From Soehngenia sp. (GTDB lineage Bacteria; Bacillota; Clostridia; Tissierellales; Tissierellaceae), in NCBI GenBank assembly GCA_024637045.1, contig JAGXFX010000023.1, forward strand, positions 57,790 through 121,789: 64,000 nt of DNA, read 5' to 3'. A program made the position numbers and the translations under genes. The notes beneath the pieces are model-generated. The model searched no databases. It was not told the DNA's origin and was given only the letters and a program-made list of their open reading frames with translations. Positions 34,519 to 43,481 of the stretch are shown here, one piece after another (position 1 is the first letter of the stretch; every line of letters begins with the position of its first letter).

Positions 34519-34547
34519 ATTATCTCCTACTCGGTCAAATAAGTCAA
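34519..34547 (-). promoter_or_regulatory. Promoter of the walR operon
   Basis: On the minus strand TTGACT (34542-34547) and GATAAT (34519-34524) are 17 bases apart, about 35 bases before the walR start. It is divergent from the riboswitch promoter. Confidence 0.65.
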
Positions 34548-34583
34548 TTGATTTGAGACTTTGCGTGATTTTAAAGAATCTTA

Positions 34584-34612
34584 TTGATTTATTAATCGAT
34601 AAGTACTATAAT
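34584..34612 (+). promoter_or_regulatory. Promoter of the riboswitch-ATPase transcript
   Basis: TTGATT (34584-34589), 17 bases, TATAAT (34607-34612). Transcription would start about ten bases before the riboswitch. Confidence 0.7.
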
Positions 34613-34620
34613 TTATTTAG

Positions 34621-34738
34621 CAAAAGGGAGTAGCTAATATGTGATAGTCGTCAATACGGCATAGCCCGGTTATCACCTTCACTTGAAGAAGCAAGACTTT
34701 TGTTCATTTACAATGGACGAAAGTCTTTGTAATTTTTT
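34621..34738 (+). promoter_or_regulatory. yybP-ykoY-type manganese riboswitch with terminator
   Basis: The leader contains GGGAGTAGC, then GTCGTCAATACGGCATAGCC with CCGGTTATCACC, and GCAAGACTTTTG, the hallmark boxes of the yybP-ykoY aptamer. The closing stem P1 pairs CAAAAG (34621-34626) with CTTTTG (34697-34702). The same 3' strand (AAGACTTTTGT) can pair with ACgAAAGTCTT (about 34718-34728) to form a terminator followed by six T. These structures are exclusive, so Mn2+ binding should stabilise P1 and allow readthrough into the ATPase gene. The family match is by recognised boxes, not by a covariance search. Confidence 0.85.
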
Positions 34739-34780
34739 GGGTATATAATTATTGTCATTAAAACAGAAAGAAGGGGTAAT

Positions 34781-37486
34781 ATGGAATGGTATCGAAAGAA
34801 TCCTAAGGAGATCGCTGATGAACTTGCTGTCAGTATGACAGATGGTCTCTCTACACAGGATGCGAAAGATAGATTGGAAAAGCATGGTCCCAATGAATTA
34901 AAAGAGGAAAAGGGAAAGAGTCTGATGTCAAAGATTATTGCTCAATTTTCCGACTTCCTGATACTTATACTTATGTCAGCAGCACTTGTTTCCATTTTTG
35001 TAGGGGAAACAAAGGATGCAATAGTTATTATGTCAATTGTGGTTGTAAATGCAATGCTTGGACTATACCAGGAAGGTAAGGCCGAAAAGGCACTGGAGTC
35101 ACTTAAAAAAATGGCCTCTCCTACTGCCAAGGTTCTAAGGGATGGAAAGACTTTGGAGATTCAGTCTTCACAGCTGGTCCCTGGAGATGTAGTCGTTCTG
35201 GAAACGGGAGATATTGTTCCTGCAGATTTAAGACTTTCAGAAAGCTCAAACCTGAAGGTGGAAGAAGCGTCACTGACAGGAGAATCTGTTCCTTCTGAAA
35301 AGAAGGCTTCAATAAATCTTGTTGAGGACACTCCACTTGGTGATAGACATAATATGGCTTACATGAGTACAATTGTTACCTATGGCCGAGGCCACGGAAT
35401 AGTTGTTGGGACGGGCGCTTCAACTGAAATTGGAAAAATTGCAACCATGATTCAGACAATCGATGAAGAAAGTACTCCTCTTCAGAAAAAATTGAATCAG
35501 CTTGGCAAGATTCTTGGAATAACTGTTATCCTGGTATGTATTGCTGTGTTTGCAATAGGAATAATCCAGGGTAGAGACCTTCTTGAGATGTTTATGATAG
35601 CAGTAAGTCTCGCAGTAGCAGCAATTCCGGAAGGACTCCCAGCAATTGTCACGATAGTTCTTGCAATTGGTATGAACAAAATGGTTGAAAGAAACGCCAT
35701 TGTGAAAAAGCTACTTGCTGTTGAGACTCTTGGAGCCACTTCTGTTATTTGTACTGATAAGACAGGCACTCTGACTCAGAACGAAATGACCGTAGTTAAA
35801 CTGTTTACAAACAATAAAATAGTTGATGTAGAAGGAAGAGGGTACGAACCAGAAGGAAAGTTCATTCTTGATAAAAACGAAATCAAGGTTGAAGAATTAG
35901 AGGGTCTTAATCTTCTGTTGACGATTTCAGCTCTTGTTAATGATGCAAAACTAGAAGAAAAGGAAAATCAGTTTAGGATTATTGGTGATCCTACAGAGGG
36001 TGCACTCTTAACCCTTTCTGAAAAAGGTGGAATCAACTCAAAAACAATAAACGGGAAATATCCAAGAGTCAAGGAAATACCTTTTGACTCCGAAAGAAAA
36101 ATGATGACAACCTTCCATGAAATGGCAGGAAAGGATGAAAATGTATCATTCACAAAGGGAGCACCTGATATTATCATAGATAGATGTAGTAAAATTCTAT
36201 TACGTGGTGATGTTATACCTCTTACAGAGGATATGAGAAAAAAACTTCAAGAACAAAATACTGTTTTATCAAAGGATTCACTGAGAGTTCTAGCCCTTGC
36301 CTTCCGGGAATATCAGAAAGTTCCAGAGGAGCCTTCTTCTGAAGAAGATGAGAATGACATGATCTTTGTTGGACTCGCTGGAATGATTGACCCTCCAAGA
36401 CCAGAAGCCAGAGAAGCTATTGCAAAGTGTAAAAAAGCAGGTATAAATACTATAATGATTACTGGAGACTACAGGGAAACAGCATTTGCAATTGCCAAGG
36501 ACCTTGGTCTTACAGAAAAAGAGGAAGAAGCAATCATGGGTAGCCGTATAGATTCAATCTCTGATGAAGAGTTAAGAGAAGTGGTGAAGGAAACCAAGGT
36601 ATTTGCGAGGGTTTCACCAGAGCACAAAGTTAGAATAGTCACTGCATTGAGAGCAAATGGTGATATTGCTGCCATGACGGGAGACGGTGTCAACGATGCC
36701 ATGGCAATCAAAAAGGCTGATATAGGTATCGCGATGGGAATAACAGGTACTGATGTAGCTAAAAATACTGCTGATATGATTCTTACTGACGATAACTTTT
36801 CAAGTATTGTTGCTGCGGTTGAAGAGGGAAGAATAATATTTTCCAATATCAAGAAGTTTGTTTACTTCCTGCTGTCATGTAATATTGGTGAAGTTCTTCT
36901 GGTATTTATAAGCATACTGTTGAATTTGCCAGTTCCATTGCTGGCTATTCAACTCCTATGGTTAAACCTAGTAACTGACAGTTTCCCAGCTCTTGCACTG
37001 GGAGTTGAAAAGGGCGAGCCGGATATAATGGATAAGCCTCCAAGGGATCCAAAGGAAGCAATCCTTGACAAGAGAATGCTTATTGGAGTATCCTTCCAAA
37101 GTCTTGCAGTTGCAGGTGCATCTCTTGCAGCATATTTGATATCTTTGGATGTTTACGGTATTGAAAACATTGTAGAAGTAAGAACCATAACCTTTACAAC
37201 ATTGATTTTATCTGAACTTCTAAGAGCTTATTCAAGTAGATCACAGCATCTCACACTATTCAAAATTGGATGGTTCTCAAACAAAAAGATGTTGCTTGCT
37301 ACATTTGGAGCTTTCCTGCTTCTGATGGCAGTGCTGTACATTCCATTTATGAATGATGTATTCTACACCTTCCCGCTTAATGGAGGTGACTGGAAGATAG
37401 TGCTTAGCTTCGCATTTATTCCACTTTTTGTTGGAGAGCTTTCAAAGCTCGTTTACCCATTTATATTTAAGGAAGCAAAGCTATAG
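34781..37486 (+). CDS. P-type cation-transporting ATPase (PMR1/YoaB-like)
   Basis: This 901-residue P-type ATPase has the actuator motif TGES (166-169), PEGLP in helix M4 (283-287), Asp326 in CTDKTGTLTQN, MTGDGVNDAMAIKKADIGIAMG and about ten membrane helices. This is the P2A class, usually labelled calcium-transporting. PMR1-type pumps carry both Ca2+ and Mn2+. The manganese riboswitch directly upstream makes Mn2+ export the likeliest role, as proposed for Lactococcus YoaB. The RBS is AGAAGGGG, and a strong terminator follows at 37501. Confidence 0.92.
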   Translation: MEWYRKNPKEIADELAVSMTDGLSTQDAKDRLEKHGPNELKEEKGKSLMSKIIAQFSDFLILILMSAALVSIFVGETKDAIVIMSIVVVNAMLGLYQEGKAEKALESLKKMASPTAKVLRDGKTLEIQSSQLVPGDVVVLETGDIVPADLRLSESSNLKVEEASLTGESVPSEKKASINLVEDTPLGDRHNMAYMSTIVTYGRGHGIVVGTGASTEIGKIATMIQTIDEESTPLQKKLNQLGKILGITVILVCIAVFAIGIIQGRDLLEMFMIAVSLAVAAIPEGLPAIVTIVLAIGMNKMVERNAIVKKLLAVETLGATSVICTDKTGTLTQNEMTVVKLFTNNKIVDVEGRGYEPEGKFILDKNEIKVEELEGLNLLLTISALVNDAKLEEKENQFRIIGDPTEGALLTLSEKGGINSKTINGKYPRVKEIPFDSERKMMTTFHEMAGKDENVSFTKGAPDIIIDRCSKILLRGDVIPLTEDMRKKLQEQNTVLSKDSLRVLALAFREYQKVPEEPSSEEDENDMIFVGLAGMIDPPRPEAREAIAKCKKAGINTIMITGDYRETAFAIAKDLGLTEKEEEAIMGSRIDSISDEELREVVKETKVFARVSPEHKVRIVTALRANGDIAAMTGDGVNDAMAIKKADIGIAMGITGTDVAKNTADMILTDDNFSSIVAAVEEGRIIFSNIKKFVYFLLSCNIGEVLLVFISILLNLPVPLLAIQLLWLNLVTDSFPALALGVEKGEPDIMDKPPRDPKEAILDKRMLIGVSFQSLAVAGASLAAYLISLDVYGIENIVEVRTITFTTLILSELLRAYSSRSQHLTLFKIGWFSNKKMLLATFGAFLLLMAVLYIPFMNDVFYTFPLNGGDWKIVLSFAFIPLFVGELSKLVYPFIFKEAKL

Positions 37487-37500
37487 ACTAGGACAAACGA

Positions 37501-37535
37501 ATCCCGGATCATTCATTGATCCGGGATTTTCTTAT
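37501..37535 (+). terminator. Terminator of the ATPase gene
   Basis: ATCCCGGATCA and TGATCCGGGAT form an 11-base perfect stem with a 5-base loop, followed by TTTCTT. It sits between the convergent ATPase and carbamate kinase genes. Confidence 0.9.
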
Positions 37536-37571
37536 ATGGATTTACTCTCTCGCTGCCTCATTCTGTTAATA

Positions 37572-38510
37572 TCAGCTTGAGATTATTCTGGTTCCTGTCT
37601 CACCATGTATTGCTTCCTTTGCCTTTTCAAGTGATGTTATTATCGATTGTCTTCCATCTTTTGACTTTACAAAATCCATAGCTGCGATTACCTTAGGCAG
37701 CATACTTCCGGGAGCGAAATGGCCTTCTTCAATATAGGTCTTTGCTTCATCAAGTGTAATGGTCTTTAGTTCTTTTTGACTTGATTTCCCAAAATCCAGC
37801 GAGATTGTTTCCACGGCTGTAAGAATAAACAGTATGTCACAGTCAAGCATTTCAGCGAGTTTCTCGCTTGCAAAATCCTTGTCTATTACAGCTGCAACAC
37901 CCACCAATTGACCATCATTCTTTCTAAGAGTGGGAATTCCTCCTCCACCTACCGCAATCACTACGTGCCCTTTATCTACCATATCCCTGATTATATCGAT
38001 TTCAACTATATCCACTGGTTTTGGTGAAGGTACCACTCTACGGTAGCCTCTTCCTGAATCCTCCACCATGATATATCCCTTTTCAGATTCTAGACTTTTG
38101 GCTTCCTCTTCTGAATAAAATCCTCCGATTGGTTTTGTTGGATTCTTGAAAGCATCATCATCCTTATCTACAACTACTTGAGTGATAATTGTTCCGACTG
38201 CTTTATCAATACCTCTATCTGCAAGTTCATTTCTTACAGCATTCTGTAAATGATATCCTATATATCCTTCGCTCATTGCACCACATTCAGGAAAAGGCAT
38301 TTCCGGAACCTTGCTGTCACTTAAATTAGCTGTCTGGAATGACAGATTAATCATTCCTACCTGTGGTCCATTACCATGGGCAACAACAACTGTGTGTCCT
38401 TCCTCAATCAGGTCTGCAATCGGTCTTGCTGTCTGCCTTACAAGCTCCACTTGTTCTTTTGGATTATTCCCTAGGGCATTTCCTCCCAAAGCAATCATAA
38501 CCTTGCTCAT
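37572..38510 (-). CDS. arcC: Carbamate kinase
   Basis: This 312-residue member of the amino acid kinase family has VMIALGGNALGNNPKEQ, VVAHGNGPQVGMINL, CGAMSEGYIGYHLQNA, VIAVGGGGIPTLR and AVIDKDFASEKLAEMLDCDILFILTAVE. These are diagnostic for carbamate kinase. It makes ATP from carbamoyl phosphate and ADP in arginine or purine/agmatine fermentation. No arcA/arcB is nearby, so it is uncoupled from an arginine deiminase operon here. The ATG after GGAGTGGATAAG is preferred to an upstream GTG. Confidence 0.93.
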   Translation of the reverse strand: MSKVMIALGGNALGNNPKEQVELVRQTARPIADLIEEGHTVVVAHGNGPQVGMINLSFQTANLSDSKVPEMPFPECGAMSEGYIGYHLQNAVRNELADRGIDKAVGTIITQVVVDKDDDAFKNPTKPIGGFYSEEEAKSLESEKGYIMVEDSGRGYRRVVPSPKPVDIVEIDIIRDMVDKGHVVIAVGGGGIPTLRKNDGQLVGVAAVIDKDFASEKLAEMLDCDILFILTAVETISLDFGKSSQKELKTITLDEAKTYIEEGHFAPGSMLPKVIAAMDFVKSKDGRQSIITSLEKAKEAIHGETGTRIISS

Positions 38511-38730
38511 CTTATCCACTCCAATTCATATTGTTTTTTGTTACTATCTGAAAATACCCTATGTCCAGATGAATATGTCTCACTTTTTGTTACATATTCT
38601 ATCACAAAAATGCAGTTCATTCACTAATTGTTATTGCACAACTTCTTAGAATCAGTTGTATTGTTATCCAGTAGCCCCCCATTTGAAATAATCACCTTGC
38701 ATAAAATAATATTTCTTTAATTCAATGCAC

Positions 38731-38763
38731 AAAAAAGGAAGTGTGGAGTATTCCACGCTTCCT
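38731..38763 (-). terminator. Terminator of the M23 peptidase gene
   Basis: GGAAGtGTGGA pairs with TCCACgCTTCC. On the minus strand TTTTTTGTG follows. Confidence 0.85.
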
Positions 38764-38772
38764 GGTTATACA

Positions 38773-40446
38773 CTAATATATAAATCTGCTAGGGTTTTGA
38801 TGCGCTCCGTTTGCGACAACCTCAAAGTGTAGATGAGGACCTGTAGATCTTCCGGAATTTCCCATTTCAGCAATATGCTGTCCTCTGTATACTCTTTCTC
38901 CTGATTTAACAAGCAACTTGCTAGCATGTGCATATCTTGTTACATATCCATTTTCATGGTTGACTTCAATCATATATCCATAGCTTCCCTTGTAACCTGC
39001 AAAGGTAACTCTTCCACCGTCAGAAGCATAAATGTTTGTTCCAGTTCTATTTGCAAGGTCAATACCTCTGTGCATTCTTCCACTTCTCATACCATATGGT
39101 GATGAAAGCCTTCCGCTGGTAGGGACCATAAATGATCCTGTGGCTGCTGTCTTTGGAAGTTCCTTTGTCCCCTGAACAACAACTTCGGTTATAGGTTCCA
39201 CTATTGTTTTCGTAGTAATTATTTCCTTGTCTTCAACTATACCGTTTAATTTGGTTATGTTGGCGACAATTTCAGATGTTCCTTTTGCACCTTTTGTGGT
39301 AATATTTTTTTTGTTCTTGTACATTGAATCGTCATATATGACTTGTGTTTCAAAGTTTGTTTCTTCAGTATACTGTACCTGTTCCACTGTCTTTACTGTA
39401 AGAAGAGGTGTCGGTACAAACAGATTTACCTCATCTCCTGGTTTAAGTCCCTGTGAATCCTGATCTGGATTTGCACTTAATAATTCTTCAACAGTGGTAT
39501 CATACATTTTTGCAATAATCCAGTAGCTCTCCCCCACCTCTACAACGTGGTTTCTCATTTCCTCTTTTCCTTTTCTAATCCTGGCAATTGTCTCATCAGG
39601 ATCATCCAGCTTACTGTAGCTGGTTTCTACTTTTACTATTTCTATTTCTTCTGTAAAATCAACTTCTTTTATATCAGCATTATTATCAATAACAGGTCCA
39701 TCTACCTGAGCTACAACTTCTCGTGCTCCTGCATCTGTTGTCAGATTTATAACATCTCCTGCTTTCAATCTGGAAGGATCAACCCCTGGATTTGCCTCTT
39801 CCAATGCACTTGAAGTTAAATTGTGCTGCCTTGCAATTGTCCAGTAATTATCGCCCTCCTGGACTGTGTGTGTTTTTGGTGCTGTTATTTCTACTACCTC
39901 AGAATCTACTGCCTCTTCTGCTTCACCAACAACTTTCGGTAGGAATGATGCTTTTACTGAATCCAGAATATACTCCACATCATGACCTGACTTGAAGACT
40001 CCAAAGCTCTCTCCCTCTACAATCAGTTCAAAACCAGCAACACTTACGTTTATATTGTTTTCTATATTTGATTTAATCTCTTTTGCAGTTGTCAAAGCTT
40101 CATCTTTGGCGTTGGTTTCCTCGAATTTAAGTTCCTTGTCAAGTACTACTCCCATGTCATATGTACTCTTAAGACTTTCTTCAATCGACCTGTAAATCTG
40201 GTGTGCTTCATCCTCTGTTCTAACTACCCCTATATACTCATCTCCCAAGTATACGTCAACTGCCTTGGTCCTTGTATCGTTGACAGAGTAGCTTACAAAG
40301 CTTATTCCTATAACAGACACAACAGTCATCGCTGCCAAAAATCTTCTAAATCTATCATTATTCAATTTCCACTTCTTACTATTACCTTTTATGTCAATTT
40401 TGATGTTTTTCTTTATAAAGTCAAGTAATGAGGAATCAAACTTCAT
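38773..40446 (-). CDS. LysM-G5-M23 cell-wall metallopeptidase
   Basis: This 557-residue protein has a cytoplasmic basic N-terminus, one membrane helix (about 36-53), then an extracellular part. Two LysM repeats (HTVQEGDNYWTIARQHNLT and HVVEVGESYWIIAKMYDTT) precede a G5-like beta domain. The C-terminal M23 peptidase has HRGIDLANR and GPHLHFEV zinc motifs and an intact RYAHASKL segment. It should bind peptidoglycan and cleave cross-links. The ATG 10 bases after GGAGG is used. It is monocistronic, with its promoter at 40545-40573. Confidence 0.92.
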   Translation of the reverse strand: MKFDSSLLDFIKKNIKIDIKGNSKKWKLNNDRFRRFLAAMTVVSVIGISFVSYSVNDTRTKAVDVYLGDEYIGVVRTEDEAHQIYRSIEESLKSTYDMGVVLDKELKFEETNAKDEALTTAKEIKSNIENNINVSVAGFELIVEGESFGVFKSGHDVEYILDSVKASFLPKVVGEAEEAVDSEVVEITAPKTHTVQEGDNYWTIARQHNLTSSALEEANPGVDPSRLKAGDVINLTTDAGAREVVAQVDGPVIDNNADIKEVDFTEEIEIVKVETSYSKLDDPDETIARIRKGKEEMRNHVVEVGESYWIIAKMYDTTVEELLSANPDQDSQGLKPGDEVNLFVPTPLLTVKTVEQVQYTEETNFETQVIYDDSMYKNKKNITTKGAKGTSEIVANITKLNGIVEDKEIITTKTIVEPITEVVVQGTKELPKTAATGSFMVPTSGRLSSPYGMRSGRMHRGIDLANRTGTNIYASDGGRVTFAGYKGSYGYMIEVNHENGYVTRYAHASKLLVKSGERVYRGQHIAEMGNSGRSTGPHLHFEVVANGAHQNPSRFIY

Positions 40447-40544
40447 CAATGAATCGCCTCCAAGCTGAGCCCATTAAACAGGCTTTAATATTTGGTTTAA
40501 GTTGCTTGCAATTTTTGTAACCGTTTTGTAACATTAACAAGAAC

Positions 40545-40573
40545 ATTATACCAACCAGGGTATATAAAATCAA
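40545..40573 (-). promoter_or_regulatory. Promoter of the M23 peptidase gene
   Basis: On the minus strand TTGATT (40568-40573), 17 bases, TATAAT (40545-40550), about 100 bases before the start. Two GTTACAAAA-type blocks follow in the leader. Confidence 0.65.
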
Positions 40574-40722
40574 CTGTAAATGACCATCATACTGTAATAT
40601 GGTAATGAAAGTGTTTTCCCGTAATAATTCCCCTTAGCACTGTAATAGTGAGGGGTCTGTACGTGTCAAAATATGTAATTTCCCAATAATATAAATTGTT
40701 AACAAAATTTAATAATATCTTT

Positions 40723-41601
40723 CTAAATAATTACGCTTAATTTCTTGCTGGACAGGGAAAATTCAATAAGTTCATTCTCGACATCAAATAATTCACCATC
40801 AATGTTCAATAACTGCCTATTATTTATGGTAACCTTGATATTTCTCCCTCTAAAAAACTCAACGTGTTTTTTGTATTTTATATGTTCACCTTTGAAAATG
40901 GATGGAAAGAGAAATAAAATTTTTAGATTGCTTATATCCTTTACAACACACACATCCAGCATATCATCATATATACTGGCCATTGGGAGTATTTGCATAC
41001 CTCCTCCATAGGATTGTCCATTGCCTATGGCAACCAGTGTAGCCTTTCTTTTAATGATCTCACCATCAATTTCTATTGATATTTCTCTGCTTCTGTATGT
41101 TAGCAGTCCAGCAATGACACCCAGAATATATGCTGTCTTGCCCTTTACTACTTTTTTAATCTTGTCGGTCTCCCTTACAACCCAGGCATCGAACCCAACG
41201 CTTGCGATATTAAAGAAGTAGTCTCCTCTGACCTTGCCGAGATCTATACTTGCAATCTCTCCGTTCAGAACCTTTTCCATGGCTTTGTTTCTATCCATAT
41301 CCAGTTTTAGAGCCTGAGCCATGTCATTACCAGTTCCAGATGGAATAATACCAAGTATCCCAGAACCTCTTTCAAGGATACCCTTGGCAACTTCATTCGT
41401 AGTGCCATCCCCTCCAACAGAAACACAAATGTTGTAATCAGGGTTATCTGTAACAATCTGTGTCGCTTCCTTTGGCCGTGTTGTCACTACAAGCTTATAT
41501 TCACGGTTTGTATTTGACATATAGTCTTTAATGAATTGAATATAGGTCTTTGTCTTTCCACTCCCAGCCGTGGGATTAACTATAAATAGATATTTATCCA
41601 T
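40723..41601 (-). CDS. Diacylglycerol kinase-type lipid kinase (YegS/BmrU family)
   Basis: This 292-residue protein has YLFIVNPTAGSGKT at the N-terminus, VSVGGDGTTNEVAKGI (the GGDGT nucleotide motif) and GIIPSGTGNDMAQAL. A C-terminal beta domain follows, with GNGQSYGGGMQILPMASIYDDMLDV. It phosphorylates a lipid such as diacylglycerol or undecaprenol-like substrates at the membrane. It starts 12 bases after the DUF4446 gene and ends the leftward cluster that begins near rpmH. Confidence 0.9.
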   Translation of the reverse strand: MDKYLFIVNPTAGSGKTKTYIQFIKDYMSNTNREYKLVVTTRPKEATQIVTDNPDYNICVSVGGDGTTNEVAKGILERGSGILGIIPSGTGNDMAQALKLDMDRNKAMEKVLNGEIASIDLGKVRGDYFFNIASVGFDAWVVRETDKIKKVVKGKTAYILGVIAGLLTYRSREISIEIDGEIIKRKATLVAIGNGQSYGGGMQILPMASIYDDMLDVCVVKDISNLKILFLFPSIFKGEHIKYKKHVEFFRGRNIKVTINNRQLLNIDGELFDVENELIEFSLSSKKLSVII

Positions 41602-41613
41602 AAATTTCTCCTG

Positions 41614-42132
41614 TTACAGTATTTTTTCAGCGCTCTCACCCATAAGAGCTCTGTTGATTGCAGTCATCTCCTCAGGTGACAATGGTACATTGCAGTTTGC
41701 ATTCTGAATGGGCTTGCCGAATATTACTGCCTGTTCCCTCCCATAAATACTTGTCAAGACAAAACCGTTGTTGTATGCATCCAAAAGAGCTATTGAGAAA
41801 CTCAATTCACTGCCGGTATCGGCAAATGCATTATATCTGACAAATCCCATTTTCTGTATGGTAAATGTAACCTTGGTCTCAATTGTTTCAATGTTGTCCT
41901 CAATAAGATTTAAATCTCTGTTAATGCTACTTAGCTCAGAATTTATCCTAAGGAAGAGATCTTCAATATTGGCACCGGAAAGTCCTCTGGTCAATGAATC
42001 ATATCTCTCCTTGTGTTTCCTGTACTCTCTTATCTGAGCAACATACAAAATGAAGACCACTAAAATTGCAGCCATCAAACCTATTATAAAATATGTTGAA
42101 TTAAAGTCTATAAAATCCAGAACCTGCATCAT
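41614..42132 (-). CDS. DUF4446 family protein
   Basis: This 172-residue protein has one N-terminal membrane helix (about 14-32), a coiled-coil-prone middle (LRINSELSSINRDLNLIEDNIETIETKV) and the conserved block VRYNAFADTGSELSFSIALLDAYNNGFVLTSIYGRE. This defines DUF4446, found near parB in many Clostridia. Its function is unknown. The neighbourhood suggests a chromosome or division-related membrane role, but that is inference. Confidence 0.9.
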   Translation of the reverse strand: MMQVLDFIDFNSTYFIIGLMAAILVVFILYVAQIREYRKHKERYDSLTRGLSGANIEDLFLRINSELSSINRDLNLIEDNIETIETKVTFTIQKMGFVRYNAFADTGSELSFSIALLDAYNNGFVLTSIYGREQAVIFGKPIQNANCNVPLSPEEMTAINRALMGESAEKIL

Positions 42133-42142
42133 CCGATCACTC

Positions 42143-43285
42143 CTATAGTTCTTTTGATATTCTATGCAGAGCCTTTACTGCATATTCCAGTTCCTCTTGT
42201 TTGTTAAACGGACCAAAACTGAATCTTACAGCACCCTGTTCCATGGTACCAATGGTCTTGTGAGCCAAAGGCGCACAATGAAGTCCTGGTCTTACGTATA
42301 TCCCAAACTCTTCATTAAGGACATATGATATCTCTGATGAATCGAGGTCCCTAATGTTCAAAGCTACAACAGCTCCCTGCAAAGATGTATTACATGGTCC
42401 ATAAAGCTGTATCCCATCAATTTTAGAAGTTTCTTCAATAAAGTAAGCCGTAAGATTTTCTTCATGACTTCTAATATTTTCAATTCCTCTGTTCATTATA
42501 TACTGAATACCTTTACCCAAGCCAATTATGCCTGGCGCATTTGGTGTGCCACTTTCGAATTTGTCAGGCATATCATCCGGCTGTTGCAACGAATAGGAAG
42601 CACTCCCCGTACCCCCTTGTATAAACTGTTCTACGTTAAGTCCTTCTCTAATATATAATCCACCTGTACCTTGAGGACCCAGCAAGCCCTTGTGTCCAGG
42701 AAACGCCAGCATATCGACTCCCAATTCTTCTGCATCAATCGGGTATACTCCTGCCGACTGGGCAGCATCAAGCAAGTAGGCAATACCATGCTCTTTTGCA
42801 ATCCTGCCGATTTCCTTGACTGGCATGATTGTACCGGTCAGATTCGACACATGTGTTGTGACAATAAGCTTTGTGTTGAGTTTGATTGCCTTTTTGATCT
42901 CCACCGGATCAATCTGGCCATCACTAGCTGCCTTTACAACCGTATTTTCAACACCAATTGACTCTAGGTGCTTGATTGGTCTAAGGACTGAATTATGCTC
43001 CATTGATGTTGTTACGACGTGATCACCCGGCTTTAGATACCCCTTGATTGCAATATTGAGACTTTCTGTGCAATTATAGGTGAAAACTATGTTCATGGGG
43101 TTCTTTACGGAAAACAGCTTTGATACCAATTCCCGGGTCTCATAAATTCCTCTTGATGCTCTGAGTGCAAGATCATGGCCAGATCTTCCAGGATTTGCAC
43201 CGTACTCTGTCATTGCTTTATATACTTCATCGTAAACTTCCTGTGGTTTTGGAAAAGTAGTTGCTGCATTATCTAAATAGTACAT
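42143..43285 (-). CDS. Aminotransferase class V / cysteine desulfurase-like protein
   Basis: This 380-residue PLP enzyme has YLDNAATTFPKP at the start, the PLP lysine in AFPGHKGLLGPQG (about residue 196), STSMEHNSVLRP for the histidine stacking on PLP, and a C-terminal GLHCAPLAHKTIGT with the catalytic-loop cysteine. This matches the SufS/Csd-like family that releases sulfur from cysteine. No iscU-like scaffold is adjacent, so the sulfur acceptor is uncertain. Confidence 0.88.
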   Translation of the reverse strand: MYYLDNAATTFPKPQEVYDEVYKAMTEYGANPGRSGHDLALRASRGIYETRELVSKLFSVKNPMNIVFTYNCTESLNIAIKGYLKPGDHVVTTSMEHNSVLRPIKHLESIGVENTVVKAASDGQIDPVEIKKAIKLNTKLIVTTHVSNLTGTIMPVKEIGRIAKEHGIAYLLDAAQSAGVYPIDAEELGVDMLAFPGHKGLLGPQGTGGLYIREGLNVEQFIQGGTGSASYSLQQPDDMPDKFESGTPNAPGIIGLGKGIQYIMNRGIENIRSHEENLTAYFIEETSKIDGIQLYGPCNTSLQGAVVALNIRDLDSSEISYVLNEEFGIYVRPGLHCAPLAHKTIGTMEQGAVRFSFGPFNKQEELEYAVKALHRISKEL

Positions 43286-43420
43286 ATGTTCACCTCTAGG
43301 TATTTCAATTCCTCTCTTACCTGCTTATTTTACCACTTAAAAACTCTCCTTACAATCAATTAATCGGCAACTAGCAATTTACTGGTATTTTCTTGTTTCT
43401 TATCAACCTGTCATAGATAC

Positions 43421-43453
43421 AAAAAGGGTGAAGAAATATATTCCTCCACCCTG
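43421..43453 (-). terminator. Terminator after the cyclodeaminase gene
   Basis: AGGGTGgAGgAAtATATTtCTtCACCCT on the minus strand, followed by TTTTTG. It ends the parB-PhzF-cyclodeaminase unit. Confidence 0.8.
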
Positions 43454-43481
43454 AAGCTTGATCTATTTTGTGATTGCTTTT

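Noticed and set aside
40447..40660. c-di-AMP (ydaO) riboswitch before the LysM/M23 gene
   Set aside because: Such genes often carry one, but the leader lacks the conserved ydaO boxes; only a promoter and short repeats are visible.
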